A stretch of 10,767 nt of DNA from JABJJH01 sp047631095. GTDB taxonomy: Bacteria > Pseudomonadota > Alphaproteobacteria > UBA8366 > GCA-2717185. The translations under genes and the position numbers were made by a program. Positions 1-7,772 of this stretch are shown one piece after another (positions within the stretch are counted from its first letter, which is position 1; each line of letters begins with the position of its first letter). The stretch covers positions 1-10,767 of the forward strand of contig JBLHZD010000123.1 of the NCBI GenBank assembly GCA_047631095.1, in the 5' to 3' direction. The notes below the pieces were generated by a model. That model saw only the letters and a list, made by a program, of their open reading frames with translations, was not told where the DNA came from and did no database searches.

Positions 1-1
1 C

Positions 2-664
2 GCCATTGCGCTCAACGTCGCCGCCTTGTTCTCCCTTCCCTATATTATCAACCCAACCGCGAATACCGCTTTTCAGGAAGCGGTGTCGGACCTGGTGTTT
101 GGCGCGCTGGCCTATAGCGTATTTTTGATCGTCTTCTACGTTCGCCTGACATTGCGACGCGGCGCCACGCTCTTTGAACTCGGGGTTCGGTCCTGTCCCC
201 GCAATTTCATCGCCATGGGTTTCATGGCGGCCTTATTATGGCTGTGCATCACCGCCATCCTTTATACAGGCATCGGCCTGTGGGACGTCACGCTGGCGCA
301 AGGTCGCGCGCTCTTTGCGCCCTATATGGGAAGTTTGCCCGCCTTCGTTCTATTTTGCGTTCTGGCGGGGCCGCTCGCGGCGATTTGCGAAGAGGTGCTG
401 TTTCGCGGGCTTCTGTTTCGATGGTTGCGCCAACGCTGGTCCTTTGGACCCGCCGCTCTTGTCAGTGGCCTCATCTTCGCATTTATCCACCCTTATCTCT
501 ACGTGGACTCACCTGCTTTATTCATCGCATTTCTGTTCGATCTGGTTGCGATATCCGTCATTCTCGCATTTCTGTTTGAAATCAGTAAATCGCTCTGGCC
601 GTCGATTATCGCCCACGCCGCCAACAATTTACTGCTGATCGCTATTCAGTTTTATCTCGGTTAA
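2..664 (+). CDS. CPBP (Abi/CAAX-like) family intramembrane metalloprotease, 5' partial
   Basis: This is a polytopic membrane protein of the CPBP/Abi family, whose members include type II CAAX prenyl proteases and bacteriocin self-immunity proteins. The frame is open to the left edge, so the true start lies outside the window; the TTG at 26 is probably an internal Leu codon. Counting that codon as 1, the family signature is clear: motif 1 EEVLFRG (Glu122-Glu123, Arg127), motif 2 with His155 in FAFIHP, and the C-terminal HAANN motif (His197, Asn201). Glu and His residues of these motifs form the metal-dependent active site in the family. Hydrophobic stretches lie around residues 20-40, 62-85, 103-120, 143-156, 163-187 and 195-210. 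The stop at 662-664 is inside the 3' end of the opposing kinase gene. The substrate cannot be told from sequence, and the genes in view give no clue to it. Confidence 0.85.
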   Translation, partial: AIALNVAALFSLPYIINPTANTAFQEAVSDLVFGALAYSVFLIVFYVRLTLRRGATLFELGVRSCPRNFIAMGFMAALLWLCITAILYTGIGLWDVTLAQGRALFAPYMGSLPAFVLFCVLAGPLAAICEEVLFRGLLFRWLRQRWSFGPAALVSGLIFAFIHPYLYVDSPALFIAFLFDLVAISVILAFLFEISKSLWPSIIAHAANNLLLIAIQFYLG

Positions 665-2005
665 ACCGACCGCCTGAAGCGCCTGAGCCTGCCGGTCCGC
701 CAGGCGCGCCAGGTCAAAATCCCGGGTCAGATCGTTAAACATCTGGCTCCAGTTGATTTCCGCCCGCAAATGCATGAACACCGAGCCAAGGCCGATGGCG
801 GCGCGGTCCATGAGCACGAATTCGCGCGGCGGCGTCACGCCCCCTAATTCGCGCAAGGCGGCGTGCACCTTGCTGGCTATTTTGGCGCCATAGAGGCCAC
901 TATCGGATTCCTGTATCTTCTGAACCTTGTCTTCCATCAGCGGCGCATAAATGAACCCCGCCCACATATTCAGAACATCAATCAGTTCTTGCCTGAGGTC
1001 GGTAAATCCCCAGGTCTCGTAAGCATGCACCGCCAGATCCCGATCATCGGTCCGCAGCGCGTTATACAAATCAATCACAGCACCCACGAAGGAGGGCGGG
1101 AAGACGCGGACACAGCCGAAATCCAGTAAATTAATCCCGAAATCCGGACGCACAGTGTAATTGCCGGGATGCGGGTCCCCATGAATGACCCCGCATTCGT
1201 AGAGCGGGGCGTACCAGGCGCGAAACATGTTTTGCGCAATGGCGTTGCGATCCTCCAAGGGCGCATCGCGAAACCCCATGAGCGGCGCGCCGTCCAGCCA
1301 GGTCATAGTGAGCAGCCGGTCGGTGGATAAGTCTGGAACAGCCTCAGGGACATGGACATTCGACTCGGTTTTCAACATGGCGGCGTACATCGCCATGTGT
1401 TTCGCTTCGCGTACATAATCCAACTCCTCGCGAAGGCGTTCAGACAGCTCCGCGTGAATTTGTTTGGTCGAAATCGCGTTGTCGTAGCGTTCAAATATGG
1501 AGAACGCCAAGCGAAGCTGCTTTAAATCCGCATCGACGGCGGATCGCATATCAGGGTATTGCAGCTTGCAAGCGTAGCCCTCGCCGTCGTGGCCCACCGC
1601 CCGGTGCACCTGTCCCAGCGACGCCGCATGAGCGGCTTCCCGTTCAAATTTCGCAAATTTGCGCGCCCATTGGGGCCCCAATTCCGAGGCCATGCGGCGT
1701 TTTACAAACGGCCCACCCATAGACGGCGCATTGGCCTGCAATTGCTGTAGCTCGCGCACATATTCATCGGGCAGAGCGTCGGGAATTGTCGCCAATATTT
1801 GCGCGACTTTCATCAACGGGCCTTTCAACCCGCCCAATGCAGCCTTCAAATCCTCCGCGTGTCGTGCCTTGTTCAGCTCGACGCCGAACAGCCTTGATCC
1901 AGCGACCCGCGCCGCCAGCCCGCCCATCGCCGTCCCGACACTGGCGTAACGGCGAACTCGGCCGCCAACACCGCCTTCGCGCTTGCCGGAAGTTGACCCC
2001 GCCAC
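629..2005 (-). CDS. ABC1/UbiB-like (AarF/COQ8-type) atypical kinase
   Basis: A 458-residue protein of the ABC1 atypical kinase family. Members such as UbiB and COQ8 support ubiquinone biosynthesis, probably through ATP binding or hydrolysis on membrane-lipid partners. Motifs in order: KVAQ (66-69) where the family usually has KxGQ; AASLGQVH (127-134), the Ala-rich loop that replaces the Gly-rich loop of ordinary kinases; Lys147 in ACKLQYP; the LDYxxEA helix (Glu200); HGDPHPGN (275-282); and LDFG (Asp295). It lacks an obvious C-terminal membrane anchor of the kind in E. coli UbiB and is shorter than that protein (about 545 residues). The GTG start at 2005 keeps the basic RVRRY segment before the conserved core; a later ATG (Met27) is possible. 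No good Shine-Dalgarno precedes the GTG, which lies 3 bp after the oxidoreductase stop, so translational coupling is likely. The exact lipid substrate is unknown. Confidence 0.9.
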   Translation of the reverse strand: MAGSTSGKREGGVGGRVRRYASVGTAMGGLAARVAGSRLFGVELNKARHAEDLKAALGGLKGPLMKVAQILATIPDALPDEYVRELQQLQANAPSMGGPFVKRRMASELGPQWARKFAKFEREAAHAASLGQVHRAVGHDGEGYACKLQYPDMRSAVDADLKQLRLAFSIFERYDNAISTKQIHAELSERLREELDYVREAKHMAMYAAMLKTESNVHVPEAVPDLSTDRLLTMTWLDGAPLMGFRDAPLEDRNAIAQNMFRAWYAPLYECGVIHGDPHPGNYTVRPDFGINLLDFGCVRVFPPSFVGAVIDLYNALRTDDRDLAVHAYETWGFTDLRQELIDVLNMWAGFIYAPLMEDKVQKIQESDSGLYGAKIASKVHAALRELGGVTPPREFVLMDRAAIGLGSVFMHLRAEINWSQMFNDLTRDFDLARLADRQAQALQAVGLTEIKLNSDQQ

Positions 2006-2008
2006 CGG

Positions 2009-3295
2009 CTAAAATTTTCGATCGATACGATAGGGCGACATATCCACGCCGGTATCGCGGTCCGCCGCCAAATCTGAAACCATCCGGCCCAATACCGGCC
2101 CCAGTGTCATACCGATATGGCCGCCGCCCGCAGCGAGAATAATGTCCTCTTGGCCCGGCGCGCGGTCGATAAAGGGAACCCCGCTGGGCGTGGAGGGTCG
2201 AAATCCCAACCACGCGCTTTGCTCCTCCAGCCGCACGCCTTCCACCGCATCGCCAACCGTCGCCATCATCCGCCGGATACGGGTGTAATCCGCTGGCGCC
2301 GCATTGCCGCCCAGCTCCACGCCGCTGGTCATCCGCAGCCCGTGGGCCATCGGCGACACGAATATTGAATGATCCATCAAGGCAACCGGTCCGTTCAGGG
2401 TCTCATCCGGCTGCGGCAGCATAATGTGGTAGCCGCGCTCCGCATCCAGCACGATGGAAACCCCGAAACGCTTCATCAGCCCCGCAGACCAGGATCCCGC
2501 GGCCACGACAATCTGTTCCGCCGGAAAATCACCGTCGCTTGTTGCAACGATCCGCGCGCCAGGTTCGCCTGAAAACCCGTTCACGCTCGCCTTCACCAAC
2601 GCGCCGCCCTTGGCGCAGAATGTTTCCACAAACTTGACGACCAACCCTCCGGGATCGCGAACGCCCGCATTGTCGTCAAAATAGAAGCCGTGCTTGAAGA
2701 CTGGTTTTAAGGCGGGCTCCAGATCCCTGATTTCATCGCCGCCGACAACATCAAACCGGCGTCCACATTCCTGATACAACTCCCGGTCCAGCGCCGCCTG
2801 CGCAAAGCTGGCGTAGGTTCCATAAAGTTTCAACAATCCCCGGCGTTGCACAAAGCCCTGCGCATCCGCTGCATCGAGCAGAATATTGTAGGCGCTCATC
2901 GCGTGGTCCAGCAGGCTCGCTTTCGCGTGCGCATTCGCCCTCACGCGCGCCATGGCGCTGTTCTGGACAAATTTGATTAACCACGGCGTTAGTTTTGGCA
3001 AGTAACGCCATCGAATGGACAAGGGCCCGTAGGGGTCCATCAACATTTTAGGAACGCGCTGCAAAATGCCCGGCACCGCCAAGGGAACGCATCCGGCGAG
3101 ACTGATCACGCCAGCGTTGCCCGACGATGTTCCTGTCGCGGAATCACCTTGCTCGATCAGGGTGACGTCATGACCGTCGCGTTGCAAAAACAGCGCCGCG
3201 CTGGCGCCGGTGATTCCCGCGCCGATAACGACAATTTTCTTCGGTTCGACCTGATCCGCGTCCGTCATAAGCCCCGCGCCAACCTTTGCATTCAT
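2009..3295 (-). CDS. DadA-like FAD-dependent amino-acid dehydrogenase/oxidoreductase (DAO family)
   Basis: A 428-residue flavoprotein of the DAO superfamily, closest by eye to D-amino acid dehydrogenase (DadA)-type proteins, which deaminate D-amino acids and pass electrons to the respiratory chain. The N-terminal Rossmann dinucleotide fold shows the GAGITG signature (residues 25-30), ending in an acidic residue (Glu48) after the second strand that should bind the FAD ribose. The segment GNAGVIS followed by a proline-rich stretch and an RWRYLPK motif is typical of DadA-like members. The C-terminal FAD site, about residues 390-409, reads GGGHIGMTLGP, after a GFRPSTP motif. The chosen ATG has AGG 6 nt upstream; an alternative ATG at 3268 (Met10) would still leave the Rossmann fold intact. 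It sits 33 bp after the peptidase gene and 3 bp before the kinase gene. Substrate is not certain: D-amino acids, hydroxyproline or sarcosine-type amines are all possible. Confidence 0.85.
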   Translation of the reverse strand: MNAKVGAGLMTDADQVEPKKIVVIGAGITGASAALFLQRDGHDVTLIEQGDSATGTSSGNAGVISLAGCVPLAVPGILQRVPKMLMDPYGPLSIRWRYLPKLTPWLIKFVQNSAMARVRANAHAKASLLDHAMSAYNILLDAADAQGFVQRRGLLKLYGTYASFAQAALDRELYQECGRRFDVVGGDEIRDLEPALKPVFKHGFYFDDNAGVRDPGGLVVKFVETFCAKGGALVKASVNGFSGEPGARIVATSDGDFPAEQIVVAAGSWSAGLMKRFGVSIVLDAERGYHIMLPQPDETLNGPVALMDHSIFVSPMAHGLRMTSGVELGGNAAPADYTRIRRMMATVGDAVEGVRLEEQSAWLGFRPSTPSGVPFIDRAPGQEDIILAAGGGHIGMTLGPVLGRMVSDLAADRDTGVDMSPYRIDRKF

Positions 3296-3328
3296 TCAGA
3301 ACCTAGCCAGAACACTGAAACACGAAAT

Positions 3329-5119
3329 CTATTTCATCGCTTCCAACTGATCCAGAAACGATTCCACGACGCCAAGCCCCTGCGCCCAGAACGCGGGGTC
3401 AGAGGCGTCCAGCCCAAACGGCGCCAGCAATTCCTTGTGCCGTTTGACGCCCCCGGCACGCAGCATTTCCAAATATTTCTCCGCGAAGCCGTCAGACGCT
3501 TTTTCGTATTGGGAATAAAGCGAATTCACCAGACAATCACCAAAAGCGTAGGAATACACATAGAACGGCGAATGGATGAAATGAGGAATATACGCCCAGA
3601 AATTCTTGTACTCGTCATGGAATCGGATCGACGGCCCGAGGCTCTCACCTTGAATACTCATCCAGATTTCGCCCAGTCGGGCGCCGGTCATTTCACCCGA
3701 CCGGCGTTCGTCATGCACCTTTCGCTCAAATTCATAGAACGCGATCTGGCGCACGACGGTGTTGAGCATGTCCTCCACCTTGCTGGCTAGCATCACCTTA
3801 CGTTCCTTGGCGTTGGCGGTGGCATCCAGCATGGACTGAAAGGTGAGCATTTCCCCGAACACGGAGGCTGTTTCCGCCAGGGTCAGCGGCGTATCAGACA
3901 TCAAATGCCCCTGCCCGCCCGCTAGCACCTGATGTACCCCGTGGCCCAATTCATGGGCCAGAGTCATGACGTCACGGGTTTTGCCCTGATAGTTCAGCAG
4001 TAGATAGGGATGCGCGGACGGCACCGTCGGATGCGCGAAGGCGCCGGACGCTTTTCCGGGCCGCGCCGGCGCATCGATCCAGTTATTATCGAAGAACCGC
4101 CGGCCCACATCCGCTAGTTCACCGGAAAAGGCGCCATAGGCGTTCAACACCGTATTTTGCGCTTCTTCCCACGGGATCAACCGGTCGTCTTCGTCCGGTA
4201 AAGGCGCGTTGCGATCCCAATAATCCAGCGCGTCGACGCCAAACCATGAGGCTTTCAACTTATAATAACGATGCGCCAAACGCGGATAGGAAGACTTCAC
4301 CGCACTGCTCAAGGCGTCAACGACTTCATCCTCGACAAAATTGGACAAGTTTCGCGACGATACCGGGCGCTCGAATTTGCGCCATTTGTCGTCAATTTCC
4401 TTGTCCTTGGCGAGCGTGTTCGTGATCAACGAAAAGAGCCGGATATTGGCACCCAGCACCTTGCCGACGCTTTGCGCTGCTTCCTTGCGCACCGCACCGT
4501 CCGAATTCGACAACAGATCGAGAATTTCTGTCGAGGTGAGATCTCTTTTGCGGTATGGAAACCGCAAATCCGCCATGGTTTCATCGAATAACCGGGTCCA
4601 GGCGGATCGACCCGCGACCTGCTTTTCATGCAGCAGCGTTTCGATTTCGTCGGAAAGTTGATGCGGCCGCATGGCGCGTACATCGCGCAGCCAGGGTTGA
4701 TAGCGGGCGAGCGCGGGATCGGCCATTTTCACCGCCAGCGCATCCTCTTCGATTTTATTCAGCTCGAGAGTGAAAAACAGCATCGACGTCGCGATGTCGT
4801 TCACGCGTTCCTGCATGGTCTGATAGAACTGACCTACGTCCGGGTCGCTGACCGCGCCCGCATGAAGCAATCCGGAGTAGCTCATGATCGCGGACAGCAC
4901 TTCGTCCAATTGTTCGTATTCCACAATCGCCGCTGCGAGCGCGGCGCCATCAAGCCCCGCCAAATGATCTTTATATTGCTCAGCGAACGCCGTGGCACGG
5001 GCCGCCGATTGCGTCAGATCGGCCTCCAGTTTCGGCGCGTCCATTCCGGAATACAGGTCCGAAAGGTCCCATTCCGGAAGATTTCCCAATTTGATTTCAG
5101 TAGCGGCGGAATCGGTCAT
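3329..5119 (-). CDS. pepF: Oligoendopeptidase F-like zinc metallopeptidase (M3B family)
   Basis: A 596-residue cytoplasmic peptidase of family M3B, which cleaves short oligopeptides rather than proteins. The zinc site is complete: HELGH at 389-393, with the third ligand Glu416 in LAETASVFGE. The C-terminal HSPFYVYSYAFG segment (from about residue 516) carries the His and Tyr residues that assist catalysis in this family. The N-terminal start, with PEWDLSDLYSG soon after the Met, and the overall length are normal for the family. The reading frame stays open upstream to 5830, but the ATG at 5119 is preferred: GGAGGG lies 7 nt ahead of it and the family homology begins just after it. An ATG at 5134 would overlap the Shine-Dalgarno. 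It is the first gene of a likely three-gene operon with the oxidoreductase and the ABC1 kinase. The specific peptide substrates are unknown. Confidence 0.93.
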   Translation of the reverse strand: MTDSAATEIKLGNLPEWDLSDLYSGMDAPKLEADLTQSAARATAFAEQYKDHLAGLDGAALAAAIVEYEQLDEVLSAIMSYSGLLHAGAVSDPDVGQFYQTMQERVNDIATSMLFFTLELNKIEEDALAVKMADPALARYQPWLRDVRAMRPHQLSDEIETLLHEKQVAGRSAWTRLFDETMADLRFPYRKRDLTSTEILDLLSNSDGAVRKEAAQSVGKVLGANIRLFSLITNTLAKDKEIDDKWRKFERPVSSRNLSNFVEDEVVDALSSAVKSSYPRLAHRYYKLKASWFGVDALDYWDRNAPLPDEDDRLIPWEEAQNTVLNAYGAFSGELADVGRRFFDNNWIDAPARPGKASGAFAHPTVPSAHPYLLLNYQGKTRDVMTLAHELGHGVHQVLAGGQGHLMSDTPLTLAETASVFGEMLTFQSMLDATANAKERKVMLASKVEDMLNTVVRQIAFYEFERKVHDERRSGEMTGARLGEIWMSIQGESLGPSIRFHDEYKNFWAYIPHFIHSPFYVYSYAFGDCLVNSLYSQYEKASDGFAEKYLEMLRAGGVKRHKELLAPFGLDASDPAFWAQGLGVVESFLDQLEAMK

Positions 5120-5122
5120 GTC

Positions 5123-5152
5123 TTTACCCTCCATGCAAGCTCCGGATATATG
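5123..5152 (+). promoter_or_regulatory. Weak candidate promoter for the acyl-CoA synthetase operon
   Basis: TTTACC (5123-5128) and TATATG (5147-5152) are separated by 18 bp. Each hexamer is a 4 of 6 match. The element overlaps the candidate promoter on the opposite strand, sharing the ATATA core, so only one may be real. It would leave a leader of about 55 nt ahead of the ATG at 5216. Confidence 0.22.
5127..5132 (-). promoter_or_regulatory. Shine-Dalgarno of the peptidase gene
   Basis: GGAGGG on the minus strand, 7 nt before the ATG at 5119. It decides the start of the M3B peptidase against the longer open frame and against the ATG at 5134, which overlaps it. Confidence 0.8.
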
Positions 5153-5173
5153 TCTATGGGAACGTCGGCGCAA
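5145..5173 (-). promoter_or_regulatory. Candidate sigma70-type promoter for the peptidase-oxidoreductase-kinase operon
   Basis: Read on the minus strand, TTGCGC (5173-5168) and TATATC (5150-5145) are separated by 17 bp. This matches 4 of 6 bases in each consensus hexamer at the ideal spacing. It would give a short leader ahead of the GGAGGG ribosome binding site. Identified by eye only; alphaproteobacterial promoters often differ from the consensus. Confidence 0.35.
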
Positions 5174-5215
5174 GCCCGGCGGTAACGGCGCGCACAAAGC
5201 AGGGAGATAGCGCGA

Positions 5216-7027
5216 ATGGATTACGAGGCGGCCAATAGCCTGCCGGAAATGTTTTTCCAGCAAGCGGCTCAATACGAAGACAAACCGTTCCTGTGGCGCA
5301 AACACGGCCAGGACTGGCGCGCCACCACATGGCGCGAAGCGGCGGATGCGGTAGTGGCGCTGTCGCATGCGCTCATGTCTCTGGGCGTAAATCCTGGCGA
5401 CCGCGTGGTGATCGCCTCGGAAAATCGGCCCGAATGGCTCATAGCGGATTTCGCAATCATGAATGCGGGCGCCATCAGTGTCCCCGCCTACACAACAAAT
5501 ACCGTTGAGGACCATCTCCACGTCCTGACCGATAGCGGCGCCAAGCTGGCCATCGTGTCGACACCGGCCATCGCCGCGCGCTTCCTGCCCGCCGCCAAAC
5601 AGGCTGTGGATACGCAAACAATCATCGCCATGGAGCCGGGACCGAAAACAGCGCAGGGCGTTCGCATTATTTCTTGGGACGACGCGCTGACGACGGGAAG
5701 CCCTACGGAAAACAACATCGACCCTGATTTTGACGGCCCAGATTTTCCAGTGCAAAAACGCACCGACACCGCCTGCATCATCTATACGTCCGGCACGGGC
5801 GGTGCGCCAAAAGGCGTTATGTTGAGCCACGGCGCAATCCTGTTCAACTGCATGGGCGCGGACGCCTTGCTGGCGCCACTGCCCGATTATGGCCCCGGCA
5901 AGGAAGTTTTTTTATCCTTCCTGCCGCTATCCCATTCCTATGAGCATACCGCGGGACAGTTTTTTCCCGTCTCCATCGGCGCGCAAATCTACTACGCCGC
6001 CGGGTTGGATAAACTGGTCGCCGATATGGCGGCCGCGCGCCCTACCATCATGACCGCTGTCCCGCGCCTGTACGAAACTATTCACGCCCGCATCCGACGC
6101 GGCGTCGAACAGAGCGGCAAGTTTATAAGGGCGCTCTTTATGAAAACCGTGAGTTTGGGTCATCAGGCGAGAACCGCGCCAGAAAGCCTGTCGCTCGGGC
6201 AACGGGCGCTCAACCGGATTCTGGATCGTCTGGTCCGGCGAAAGGTGGCGGATAATTTTGGCGGACGCCTGAAGGCCTTTGTCTCTGGCGGCGCGCCATT
6301 GAACCCGGAAATCGGCGACTTCTTCCTCGCGCTGGGCGTGCGAATCCTGCAAGGCTACGGCCAGACCGAATCCGCGCCCGTCATCAGCTGCAATCCGGTG
6401 CACAAAGTCAAAATCGATACGGTCGGCCCGCCATTGAAGGGCGTTAGTGTTCGCATCGCCGAAGACGGTGAAATCCTGGTTCAAGGCGAATTGGTCATGC
6501 AGGGGTATTGGCGCAACGATTCCGCAACCAAAGACGTCCTTCACGATGGATGGCTGCATACCGGCGATATCGGTGAAATCGATGCGGACGGCTATATCCG
6601 GATCACCGACCGAAAGAAGGACATCATCGTCAATTCCGGCGGCGACAACCTGTCCCCGCAGCGCATTGAAGGCATGTTGTCCATTGAGCCTGAAATCAAC
6701 CAGGCGATGGTCTATGGCGATAAACGACCCCATATCGTGGCGCTGGTTATCCCTGACCCGGATTTCATGAAGGCATGGGCGTCCCAAAATGACCGCCCGT
6801 TTGACCCCGACGCCATCGTCGCTGATGCGGATTTCCGCGCGGCGATTGACGACGCCGTTGGTCGGGTGAACGCCAAGTTAAGTTTGGTTGAACGCGTGCG
6901 GCGGTTTAACCTGACGGCGCAGCCCTTCACAACCGAGAATGAAATGATGACGCCGAGCCTGAAAATCCGGCGCCATGTGATCAAGGAACACTTTGGCGCC
7001 GCGTTGGAAGCCCTTTACGGAAAATAA
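5216..7027 (+). CDS. Long-chain fatty acyl-CoA synthetase (AMP-forming, FadD15/ACSL-like)
   Basis: A 603-residue member of the ANL adenylate-forming superfamily, of the FadD15/bubblegum-like type. It activates long-chain fatty acids through an acyl-AMP to acyl-CoA, for beta-oxidation or lipid synthesis. Motifs: ATP P-loop TSGTGGAPKG (191-200), GYGQTE (380-385), the ribose-binding TGD (449-451), the RKKDII hinge (466-471), and the C-terminal catalytic Lys583 in TPSLKIRR. The length suits this subfamily. The ATG is preceded by AGGGAG with a 9-nt spacer. The second T of the usual SGTTG is replaced by G here; I do not regard this as inactivating. It is the first gene of a plus-strand run with the nitroreductase (38 bp gap) and the SGNH hydrolase, and divergent from the peptidase. 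Chain-length preference cannot be read from the sequence. Confidence 0.92.
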   Translation: MDYEAANSLPEMFFQQAAQYEDKPFLWRKHGQDWRATTWREAADAVVALSHALMSLGVNPGDRVVIASENRPEWLIADFAIMNAGAISVPAYTTNTVEDHLHVLTDSGAKLAIVSTPAIAARFLPAAKQAVDTQTIIAMEPGPKTAQGVRIISWDDALTTGSPTENNIDPDFDGPDFPVQKRTDTACIIYTSGTGGAPKGVMLSHGAILFNCMGADALLAPLPDYGPGKEVFLSFLPLSHSYEHTAGQFFPVSIGAQIYYAAGLDKLVADMAAARPTIMTAVPRLYETIHARIRRGVEQSGKFIRALFMKTVSLGHQARTAPESLSLGQRALNRILDRLVRRKVADNFGGRLKAFVSGGAPLNPEIGDFFLALGVRILQGYGQTESAPVISCNPVHKVKIDTVGPPLKGVSVRIAEDGEILVQGELVMQGYWRNDSATKDVLHDGWLHTGDIGEIDADGYIRITDRKKDIIVNSGGDNLSPQRIEGMLSIEPEINQAMVYGDKRPHIVALVIPDPDFMKAWASQNDRPFDPDAIVADADFRAAIDDAVGRVNAKLSLVERVRRFNLTAQPFTTENEMMTPSLKIRRHVIKEHFGAALEALYGK

Positions 7028-7054
7028 CCGCCAAAATTATAGCCGAAAGAAAGC

Positions 7055-7058
7055 AGGA
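7055..7058 (+). promoter_or_regulatory. Shine-Dalgarno deciding the nitroreductase start
   Basis: AGGA lies 7 nt ahead of the ATG at 7066 but only 4 nt ahead of the adjoining TTG at 7063. This favours the ATG as the start. Confidence 0.6.
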
Positions 7059-7065
7059 TATCTTG

Positions 7066-7743
7066 ATGGATTTCGAAACGCTGGTGAATGAACGACGCAG
7101 TATTCGCGGATACAAGCCGGATCCGGTGCCGAAGGACGTTATTGAAGAAATTATTGAAATCGCCAAGGGCGCCCCGTCCTCCATGAACACGCAGCCCTGG
7201 CATTTTCATGTGGTCACGGGCGAGCCCCTGGAACGTATTCGGCAAGGCAATACGGAACGAAATCTGGCGGGCGTCCCCGCGCAACGGGAAATTCCCACCC
7301 ATGGCGCCTATCAAGGCATTCACCGGCAACGGCAGGTCAATGTCGCCATCCAGCTTTTTGAAGCGATGGACATTGCCCGCGACGACAAGGAGATGCGTCA
7401 GGACTGGGTCATGCGCGGCTTCCGGCAATTCGACGCGCCAGTGTCTATCGTCATAGCCTATGAGAAAAGCCTGGAGCCTGCGACGATCTGCCATTTCGAC
7501 CTTGGCGCGGTGACCTATGGGTTGGTGTTGGCCGCCTGGACGCGGGGTTTGGGCACCGTCATCAACGGTCAAGGCATCATGCAATCGCCGGTCGTGCGCG
7601 AACATGCGCAAATTCCGGACGATCAGGTCATCATGACCTGCATCGCCATGGGCTACCCACAAGACGAATTCGCGGCGAACGACGTCAAATCCACCCGAAC
7701 GGCGAATGACGAAATCATCCACTATGTTGGGTTCGAGAGTTAA
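7066..7743 (+). CDS. Nitroreductase family FMN-dependent oxidoreductase
   Basis: A 225-residue protein of the nitroreductase superfamily, homodimeric FMN enzymes that use NAD(P)H to reduce nitroaromatics, quinones or enones. The N-terminal NERRSIRGY motif (8-16, basic residues contacting FMN phosphate) and APSSMNTQPW (36-45) are the family FMN-binding elements; GLGTVINGQG near residue 165 is the usual second FMN contact region. By eye it resembles the PnbA-like (4-nitrobenzoate reductase) subgroup more than the NfsB type. Its physiological substrate is unknown, and nitroaromatics are often only a side activity. It begins 38 bp after the acyl-CoA synthetase and ends 29 bp before the SGNH gene, all on one strand, so they are likely co-transcribed. 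A small flavin reductase beside a fatty-acid activating enzyme could act on an unsaturated or quinone-like compound, but that is a guess. Confidence 0.9.
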   Translation: MDFETLVNERRSIRGYKPDPVPKDVIEEIIEIAKGAPSSMNTQPWHFHVVTGEPLERIRQGNTERNLAGVPAQREIPTHGAYQGIHRQRQVNVAIQLFEAMDIARDDKEMRQDWVMRGFRQFDAPVSIVIAYEKSLEPATICHFDLGAVTYGLVLAAWTRGLGTVINGQGIMQSPVVREHAQIPDDQVIMTCIAMGYPQDEFAANDVKSTRTANDEIIHYVGFES

Positions 7744-7761
7744 ACCTCGCACCCTCAAATC

Positions 7762-7766
7762 AGGAG
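7762..7766 (+). promoter_or_regulatory. Shine-Dalgarno of the SGNH hydrolase gene
   Basis: AGGAG with a 6-nt spacer to the ATG at 7773. It is a strong site and supports the start that places a signal peptide at the N terminus. Confidence 0.7.
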
Positions 7767-7772
7767 CGGTCC

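Noticed and set aside
3149..3790. A 213-codon plus-strand open frame spanning the oxidoreductase-peptidase junction.
   Set aside because: It is a shadow of two genes with clear FAD-binding and peptidase motifs; its translation is Arg/His-rich and has no family resemblance.
5120..5830. The peptidase frame stays open for about 700 bp upstream, antisense to the acyl-CoA synthetase, giving an apparent 833-residue protein.
   Set aside because: The extension is low-complexity, Arg/Gly-rich antisense translation without recognisable domains, and a strong Shine-Dalgarno with family homology places the start at 5119.
5927..6787. A 286-codon minus-strand open frame inside the acyl-CoA synthetase gene.
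   Set aside because: It lies wholly antisense to a gene with intact ANL motifs and shows no domain. Long antisense frames are expected from codon bias in GC-rich DNA.
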